Below the pieces are notes generated by a model, which was given only the letters and a program-made list of their open reading frames with translations, was not told the origin of the DNA and did not search any database. Shown here piece by piece: positions 56,545 to 64,000 of a DNA stretch of 64,000 nt. Both the position numbers and the translations under genes were made by a program. The stretch's first letter is position 1; the number at the start of each line of letters is the position of its first letter. Origin of the DNA: Sarcophilus harrisii (taxonomy: Eukaryota; Chordata; Mammalia; Dasyuromorphia; Dasyuridae); contig NC_045427.1 of assembly GCF_902635505.1 (NCBI RefSeq), positions 56,136,539-56,200,538 on the forward strand, in the 5' to 3' direction.

Positions 56545-57724
56545 AGAACGGAAGGCACTAACCTTAAGGGGGATGAGGAAAGGTTTTTAATACAAAGTGG
56601 GATTTCTAGATGGGACTTGAAAGAAGCCAAGACACAGAGATAAGAAAGGAGACTTCCAGGCATGTCCTTGGGAGTTTTCTCTTCCCATTTTCACTCTTGG
56701 CCAATCTGAGCTTTCAGGGGAGGAAATGGAGTGACCCGTACACCAAAGAAGACAAATCCAACAGTCTATGTGTAGAGGCCTGCATTTGTTCTTGGAGGGG
56801 GGGAGCAGGCAGGGAGGGAGGGGAGGAGGGAGAGAATCCAAGTTTAGATAAAACACAGTCCCTGCTACTTAGAGCTTTCCTAGAGAAAGAAAAAAAAATT
56901 ACATGCAAAACTTTGCTCATGTTTCTACACTAGAGATTCTGGGGAATTCTTCCTTTAGGTGATATCTGAGATTCTCTTAGCTGAGCTATTATGTTGCTCT
57001 TGGGAGAACTCAATTACATATAGATTTAGTATATAGATCTATATATATCTATCCATATATATATATATACTTTCTCTAGTTTCTGTTTTGCTACAAACTT
57101 GAATAATTGTGCTTGTTTGCTATTTCTGTTCATTGGTAGGAAGGAAGCTTTGGATATAAAACTTGAAGCTCCCTTTTCCTGGTAAAGAAATAGCAATGGT
57201 AGCTTGAACTTAAACATTACATTTCCTCGAATAATATTTAAGGGAACAGATAAATTTAATTCTACTGTGTTGTGTTATTTCCTCTCTCTGAAAAGAGGAA
57301 AGTAGCCAGACTCTGTCTCCAATCTCCTGCTTTCTTTCCTGGAAGGAATTTAAATCTCCCTTAGAGAAGGATAGGAGGAAACACTAAATCAAAATAGACA
57401 CATTACAAATACAATAACATATTAAGAAAAACTTGTAGTAACTGATCAATACAATCACCAAGCATAATTCCAGAGGATTCATGATAATAAAACAAGTTTC
57501 TACCTTGTAATAGAGAGGTGATGGTGCCAGAGTACATTTTAAGACTTTTTTTGGACATAGAGGATTTTTTTTCCCCTGACAATACATGTTTATAAGAGAA
57601 GTTTTGTTTTTCTTGCTTTAGAGGAAAGAAGGGAGAGAGATGGAAAGGAGGGAATCTGGACCTAAAAAATAAAATTGATTTGTTGGTTCTTTGAAGAAAA
57701 AGTTATTTTCTTTGGTCTTAACAA

Positions 57725-58065
57725 TAATAATAATATTTATTTAGCACTTTAAGGTTTGCAATATGCTTCATAGATACTATCTCATTTGATCCTCACAACA
57801 ATATTGGAAGATGGGTATTATTATTATCCTCATTTTTATCAATGAGGAGACCTGCTTAGGGTCATACTTCTAGTAAGTGTTTAAGGTGGGATTTAAACTC
57901 AGATCTTATTAATTCTGGGGCAGCTAGTAGTATGTTGGATAGAATGCCAAGCCTAGAGTCAGAAAGACTTATCTTCCCGAGTTTAAAGACAGTTACTAGT
58001 GTGGTCCTGTGAAAGTCACTTAACACTATTTGCCTCAGTTTCTTCATCTGTAAAATGTGCCAGAC
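57725..58065 (+). repeat. THER1-like SINE followed by MAR1-like SINE
   Basis: 57725-57905: 'tatttatttagcactttaag', 'atctcatttgatcctcacaa', 'ttatcctcatttttatcaat'. 57908-58065: 'ggggcagctagtagtatgtt', 'gcctagagtcagaaagactt', 'gcctcagtttcttcatctgt'. Confidence 0.8.
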
Positions 58066-58620
58066 ATCATACTGAACATTGAGGATACAAAATAAGGCAA
58101 AAGGTAGTCCCTGTCCTCAAAGAGCTTATCATCTAATAATAACCATCATAGGAGAAAGATTCCATGAGGTGAAGGAAGTGTTTAATATGTTTCTTGGTAG
58201 AGCCCTATAACTTGATGTTATCTATAAAATATTTATAAGTTCTTTTGGTTCATTTGAGAATCATACCATATTCTGTTTAAGAGAAATGATTGTGTATTTA
58301 AGGTTAGGAAGAGCCATAATGAACTTAAACTGTCTCTCTGAAGAATGCCACACTTAATATCATTTGCTCTTGATATCATGGTTGTGATTTGTTAGAGAAC
58401 AGTTCTATGTGAACATCCTTATTATTATCGATCTGTATATAAATATATCTGCAGTACCGTGAATAAGAGTGTGGTTTTGTGATAACCAAAAAAAAATTAC
58501 AAATATAATGACACTCTCAGGGAGTTGATTCAGTAATTAGTGAATACATAAGTTGACCTGGATGTTTTTGGCATGCTGTTTTTGTGCCTCAGTCCATATA
58601 TTGAGATTTTGAAGGAGATG

Positions 58621-60750
58621 GTTAAGGCTTGGGGTTTGTTTGTTTTTTCATTCTTTTAATACAAATTTCTTTATGAATCATGTTGGGAGAAAATAATCAG
58701 AATAAAAGGGAAAAACCACGAGAGAAAAGGAAACAAGGGAAAAAAAAAAACGTGAATAGAGCATGTGTTGATTTACATTCAGTCTCCATAGTTTTCCTCT
58801 CTGGATGCAGATGGCATTTTCTATTGAAAGTTTATTAGAATTGTCTTGGATCATTGAACCATTGAAAAAAGCCAAGTCTTTCATAGCTGGTCATTGCAGA
58901 GTTTTGCTATTACTGTGTACAATGTATTCCTAGTTCTACTTGTTTTGCTAAGTATTAGTTTGTATAAATCTTTACGGACCTTTTAAAAATCAGTTTGTTC
59001 ATAATTTTTTACAGAACAATGATATTCCATTACTTTCATATGCCATAACTTAATCATTCACTCCCCAGTTGATGAGCATCTACAAATTTTCCAATTCTTT
59101 GCCAACACAAAAAATTTGTTACAAACATTTTTGCACATGTGACTCCTTTTATGATTTCCTAGGAATATAGACCCAGTAGTAGCACTACTGGATCAAAGGA
59201 TATGCACAGATTCTTTCAAATTGCTCTCCATAATGATTGGATCATTTCACAACTCCACCAACAATGCATTAGTGTCCCAGTAATCCCCTCTAACATTTAT
59301 TATTACCTTTTTCTATCATCTTAGCCAATCTGAGAAGTGTGTAGTGGTACCTCAGAATTGTTTTAATTTGCATATCTTTAATCAATAGTGATTTAGAGCA
59401 TTTTTTCATATGCCTATAGATAGCTTTAATTTCATCATCTGAAAATTGTTCATATTCTTTGGCTACTTATCAATTGAAGAATGACTTGTATTCTTATAAA
59501 TTTGACACAGTTCTTTATATATTTTAGAAATGAGGCCTTTGTCAAAAATACTGACTATAAAATTTTCCCCCAACTTTGTACTTCCTTTTTAATTTTGTTT
59601 GTGTTGGTTTTGTTTATGCAAAACCTTTTTAATTTAATGCAATCAAAGTTGTCCATTTTGCATTTCATAATGTTCTGTAGTTCTTCTTTGATCATAAATT
59701 CCTCCCTTCTCCAAAGATCTGATAGGTAAATTATCCCTTGCTCTCCTAATTTGCTTATGGTATCATCCTTTATGCCCACATCATTTACTCATTTTGACCT
59801 TATTTTTATAGGGGATGTGAGATGTAAGACTATGGCAAGTTTCTGACATTATTTTCTAATTTTCCCAGCAATTTTTGTGAAATAGTAAATTCTTATTCCA
59901 GAAGCTGGAATTTTGAGGTTTATCAAATACTAGATTACTATAGTCATTGATTATTGTGTAATCTGTATCTAACCTATTCCACTGATCTACTATTCTATTT
60001 CTTAGTCAGTACCAATGGTTTTGATGACTGCTGCTTAATAAAATAATTTTAGGTCTGATACTACTAGACAACCATGCTTTGTATTTTTCCCCCATTAATT
60101 CCCTTGATATTCTTACACTTTTGTTCTTCCAGATGAATTTTGTTATTTTAGCTCTATAAAATATTTTTTTGGCAGTTCAATTGGTATGGCACTGAACAAG
60201 TAGACCAATTTAAGTACAATTGTTATTTTTGTTATATTAGCTCAACCTACCCATGAACAATTGATATTTTTTGAATTTAGATCAGACTTTAGTTGTGTGA
60301 CAAGTGTTTTGCAATTGTGTTTGTGTAGTTCCTGGGTTTGTCTTGGCAGGTAGACACTCAAATATTTTATTTTGTCTATAGTTATTTTAGATGGAATTTC
60401 TCTTTCTATATCTTGTTTTTGGGCTTAGTCAGTTATATATAGAAATGCAGATGATTTGTTTGAGTTTATTTTATATCCTGCAATTTTGCTAAAGTGGTTG
60501 TTTCAAACAGGTTTTTGATGATTTTCTAGGATTCTTTAAGAATATCATCATATCATCTGCAGAGAGTGATAGTTTTATTTATTCATTGCCTATTCTAATT
60601 CCTTTAATTTCTTTTTTCTTTTCTTATTACTAAAGCCAACATTTCTAGTACAATATTGAATAATAATGGTGAAAATGGGCATCCTTGTTTCTCCTCTGAT
60701 ATTATTGGGAATGCATTCAGCTTCTCTCCACTACAAATAGTGATTGCTAG
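58621..60750 (-). mobile_element. Old 5'-truncated L1, minus strand
   Basis: From the left: older 3' UTR ('ttgatttacattcagtctcc'), then inverted ORF2 ('ccagttgatgagcatctaca', 'cactactggatcaaaggata', 'atcatatcatctgcagagag'), running deeper into the reverse-transcriptase part. At 60750 it meets a plus-strand L1, the truncated 5' ends abutting. Reading frame is broken throughout. Confidence 0.85.
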
Positions 60751-61718
60751 AAATGCAAATTAAGACAACTCTCAGATACCACTACACACCTGTCAGATTG
60801 GCTAAGATGACAGGAAAAAATAATGATGATTGTTGGAGGGGATGTGGGAAAACTGGGACATTGATGCATTGTTGGTGGAGTTGTGAACGAATCCAACCAT
60901 TTTGGAGAGTAGTTGGGAACTATGCTCAAAAAGTTATCAAACTGTGCATACCCTTTGATCCAGCAGTGTTACTACTGGGTTTATATCCCAAAGAGATTAT
61001 AAAGAAGGGAAAGGGACCTGTATGTGCACGAATGTTTGTGGCAGCCCTCTTTGTAGTGGCTAGAAACTGGAAAATGAATGGATGTCCATCAGTTGGAGAA
61101 TGGCTGAATAAATTGTGGTATATGAATATTATGGAATATTACTGTTCTGTAAGAAATGACCAACAGGATGATTTCAGAAAGGCCTGGAGAGACTTACACG
61201 AACTGATGCTGAGTGAAATGAGCAGGACCAAGAGATCATTATATACTTCAACAGCAATACTATATGATGACCAGTTCTGATGGACCTGGCCATCCTCAGC
61301 AAGGAGATCAACCAAATCATTTCCAATGGAGCAGTAATGAACTGAACCAACTATGCCCAGAGAAAGAACTTTGGGAGATAACTAAAAACCATTACATTGA
61401 ATTCCCAATCCCTATATTTATGCCCACCTGCATTTTTTATTTCCTTCACAAGCTAATTGTACAATATTTCAGAGTCTGATTCTTTTTATACAGCAAAATA
61501 ATGTTTTGGTCATGTATACTTATTGTGTATCTAATTTATATTTTAATGTATTTAATATCTACTGGTCATCCTGCCATCTAGGGAGGGTGGGGGTAAGAGG
61601 TGAAAAATTGGAACAAGAGGTTTGGCAGTTGTTAACGCTGTAAAGTTATCCATGCATATAACCTGTAAATAAAAGGCTATTAAATAAAAAAAATAAATAA
61701 AAATTTTAAAAAAAAAAT
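60751..61718 (+). mobile_element. Young L1 3' end (B1) with intact ORF2 tail
   Basis: An open frame at 60744-61280 carries the ORF2 C-terminus: RYHYTPVRLAKMTGKNNDDC, WRGCGKTGTLMHCWWSCERI, PSVGEWLNKLWYMNIMEYYC. A 3' UTR and 'aataaaaggctattaaataa' with an A-rich tail follow. Related to the 31.4-kb insertion. Confidence 0.9.
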
Positions 61719-62280
61719 GACCAACTGGATGATTTCAGAAAGGCCTGGAGAGACTTACACGAACTGATGCTGAGTGAAATGAGCAGGACCAGGAGATCAT
61801 TATATACTTCAACAACAATATTATATGATGACCAGTTCTGATGGACCTGGCCATCCTCAGCAAGGAGATCAACCAAATCATTTCCAATGGAGCAGTAATG
61901 AACTGAACCAGCTAGCCCAGAGAAAAGAACTCTGGGTGATGACTAAAACCATTACATTGAACTCCCAATCCCTATATTTATGCCCACCTGCATTTTTGAT
62001 TTCCTTCACAAGCTAATTGTACAATATTTCAGAGTCTGATTCTTTTTGTACAGCAAAATAACTGTTTGGTCATGTATACTTATTGTGTATCTAATTTATA
62101 TTTTAATATATTTAACATCTACTGGTCATCCTGCCATCTAGGGGAGGGAATGGGGGTAAGAGGTGAAAAATTGGAACAAGAGGTTTGGCAATTGTTAATG
62201 CTGTAAAGTTACCCATGCATATAACCTGTAAATAAAAGGCTATTAAATAAAAAAAATAATAATAATAGTAATAATTTTTT
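61719..62280 (+). mobile_element. Second L1 3' tail (B2) joined to the first
   Basis: Begins at 'gaccaactggatgatttcag' directly after the A-rich tail of B1 and repeats the last ~540 bp of B1 (offset about 561) at roughly 96% identity, again ending in 'aataaaaggctattaaataa' and an A-rich/AAT tail. Confidence 0.9.
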
Positions 62281-62860
62281 GGCAGTTCAATTGGTATGGC
62301 ACTGAACAAGTAGACCAATTTAAGTACAATTGTCATTTTTGTTATATTAGCTCAACCTACCCATGAACAATTGATATTTTTTGAATTTAGATCAGACTTT
62401 AGTTGTGTGACAAGTGTTTTGCAATTGTGTTTGTGTAGTTCCTGGGTTTGTCTTGGCAGGTAGACACTCAAATATTTTATTTTGTCTACAGTTATTTTAG
62501 ATGGAATTTCTCTTTCTATATCTTGTTTTTGGGCTTAGTCAGTTATATATAGAAATGCTGATGATTTGTTTGAGTTTATTTTATATCCTGCAATTTTGCT
62601 AAAGTGGTTGTTTCAAACAGGTTTTTGATGACTTTCTAGGATTCTTTAAGAATATCATCATATCATCTGCAGAGAGTGATAGTTTTATTTATTCATTGCC
62701 TATTCTAATTCCTTTAATTTCTTTTTTCTTTTCTTATTACTAAAGCCAACATTTCTAGTACAATATTGAATAATAATGGTGATAATGGGCATCCTTGTTT
62801 CTCTTCTGATATTATTGGGAATGCATTCAGCTTCTCTCCATTACAAATAGTGATTGCTAG
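62281..62860 (-). repeat. Near-identical second copy of 60171-60750
   Basis: The inverted L1 ORF2 part recurs at a constant offset of 2110 bp with seven substitutions in about 570 bp and no gap (about 98.8%). Similarity falls quickly past the inverted/plus junction. It starts immediately after the B2 tail. Confidence 0.9.
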
Positions 62861-64000
62861 AAATGCAAATTAAGACAACTCTCAGATACCACTATACACC
62901 TGTCAAATTGGCTAAGATGACAGGAAATGATAATGATGAATGTTGGAGGGGATGTGGGAAAACTGGGACACTAATAACATTGTTGGTGGAACTGTGACCT
63001 GGAGAGCATTTGGAACTGGAGCCATTCTGGAGAGCAATTTGGAACTGAATGAGACTGATTGGATGAAGTATTTCTCAGTATTGAGTCACATGATCCCTGC
63101 TCCCAAAGCTGGGACCCTGGGGAGAGATGAAGGTTACATGATCTCTGGAGGTATGAACTTTGAACCCTGTTGCAGGAATGATATGACCTGTGGATGACAG
63201 CCAACATTGGTGATCATTGGTCAAGGATGATTACGTCCTGTTAGTCTATCCAATGAGAAGGCTAGGGTCTTTTGCTTTTAAGTCCTGGACAAACTGGAAG
63301 CTGGTCAGGTTCCAGAAGCACATGGCAGAGTTGGGATGGCTCCCAGGTGTGTGTGTGGGCCTCTCCCTGCAGGGATTAAAGAAATGCTTTATTTTTATAC
63401 CTGAAGATGTCTCTGATTAGTTAATTAAGAAAGGGGTCTTGTACCTGTCCCACACAGACAGAACTATGCTCAAAAAGTTATCATACTGCCTACCCTTTGA
63501 CCAAACAGTGTTTCTACTGGGCTTATATCCTAAAGAGATTTTAAAGGAGGGAAAGGGACCCACATGTGCAAAAATGTTTGTGGCAGCCCTTTTTGTAGTA
63601 GCAAGAAACTGGAAACTGAGTAGATGCCCATCAATTGGAGAATGGCTGAATAAATTGTGGTATATGAATGTTATGGAATATTATTGTTCTGTAAGAAATG
63701 ACCAGCAGGATGATTTCATAGAAGCCTGGAGAGACTTAAGTGAACTGATTTTGAGTAAAATGAGCAGAACCAGGAGATCACTATACACAGCAACTTTTCA
63801 CTTCTGCTTTCTGGCTCCTCTGACTTTCTTAAACATTTAGTTTAACCTAGAGAGAGTACTGTGGGAATTGAATGTGCACTATTGCTTTAGAAATGTTTAT
63901 TGTGATGTGAGTGTGTATCACAACATAGCATTCTCACTCTCTCTGTTGTTATTTGCTTGCATTTTGTTTTCTTTCTCAGTTTTTCTTTTTCTTCCTTCTT
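62861..64000 (+). mobile_element. Older plus-strand L1 split by an LTR; runs off the window
   Basis: ORF2 tail in two parts, 62861-63045 and 63461-~63790 (PSIGEWLNKLWYMNVMEYYC), then an older-type 3' UTR ('gtatcacaacatagcattct', 'ttgcttgcattttgttttct') to the right edge. It differs clearly from the young B1/B2 tails. Confidence 0.8.
63046..63460 (+). mobile_element. Solo LTR inserted in L1, 4-bp target duplication
   Basis: A 415-bp TG...CA block (TGAATGAGACTGATTGG ... CCCACACAGACA) flanked by GAAC on each side (63042-63045, 63461-63464); removing it restores the L1 text 'ggaactatgctc'. An ATTAAA signal lies near 63376. A 4-bp duplication is typical of class I (gammaretrovirus-like) elements. 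No internal genes, so a recombined single LTR, younger than the L1 it split. Confidence 0.75.

Larger units (their letters stand above)
50531..58600. other. Gene-free region right of THAP11
   Basis: Neither strand gives a recognisable protein exon. It contains old LINE pieces (51915-52320, 52340-52760, 55590-55905), SINEs (52890-53170, 54995-55310, 57725-58065), an LTR-like block (about 54037-54960), a foldback (55964-56544), C17 (54667-54683) and AT-rich microsatellites (57040-57070). 50.6-51.9 kb shows nothing identifiable. Confidence 0.65.

Noticed and set aside
60744-63840. Open frames of 133-178 residues that could be called genes
   Set aside because: They are L1 ORF2 C-terminal fragments, lacking the upstream endonuclease and reverse-transcriptase parts in frame.

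Overview
The window is vertebrate nuclear DNA, almost certainly marsupial. Split exons with GT/AG junctions, CpG-island promoters and thick interspersed repeats show a large animal genome. The repeats point to marsupials: L1 3' ends of the marsupial type, MAR1/WSINE-like tRNA-derived SINEs (core ending in a 'cacttaaccccaatt' type motif) and many MIR/THER-like SINEs. The WSINE-like copies make an Australian lineage my best guess. This placement rests on recalled repeat families, not on a search.

Three protein genes lie on the minus strand in the order THAP11 - NUTF2 - EDC4. This is the conserved synteny block known from human 16q22.1, seen here in reverse. EDC4 (about 1..14257, running off the left edge) is a decapping scaffold; I could place 26 coding exons, each with consistent phase. 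NUTF2 (CDS 18679..24971, first noncoding exon near 42.8 kb) is the RanGDP import carrier, complete at 127 residues in four coding exons. THAP11 (48760..49656) is an intact single-exon THAP zinc-finger regulator with a short polyglutamine tract and an HCFC1-binding motif.

Layout: 1-14 kb is EDC4 with compact introns on the left and larger ones on the right; 14.1-14.9 kb is its CpG promoter with an ETS site and a CRE. 15.9-18.7 kb is a probable long NUTF2 3' UTR with two poly(A) signals. 25.0-42.8 kb is the repeat-laden NUTF2 intron 1, with an L1 insertion bounded by 16-bp duplications and a solo LTR. 42.3-43.1 kb is the NUTF2 CpG promoter. 43.1-48.7 kb is intergenic plus the THAP11 3' UTR. 49.6-50.5 kb is the THAP11 promoter. 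50.6-64 kb shows no coding exon; it holds decayed LINEs, LTR relics, a foldback repeat and, from 58.6 kb, a complex of nested and duplicated L1 pieces.

Points most worth a second look: ZNF143/THAP11-type 'ACTACA...TCCC' motifs in both the THAP11 and NUTF2 promoters, suggesting autoregulation; a foldback of two ~150-bp arms at 55964-56544; a ~0.57 kb near-identical direct repeat around a double L1 tail at 60171-62850; and a poly(T)-only insertion with 14-bp target duplications at 54503-54546. I found no unknown multi-gene system; the window is an ordinary conserved housekeeping block with an interesting repeat landscape.
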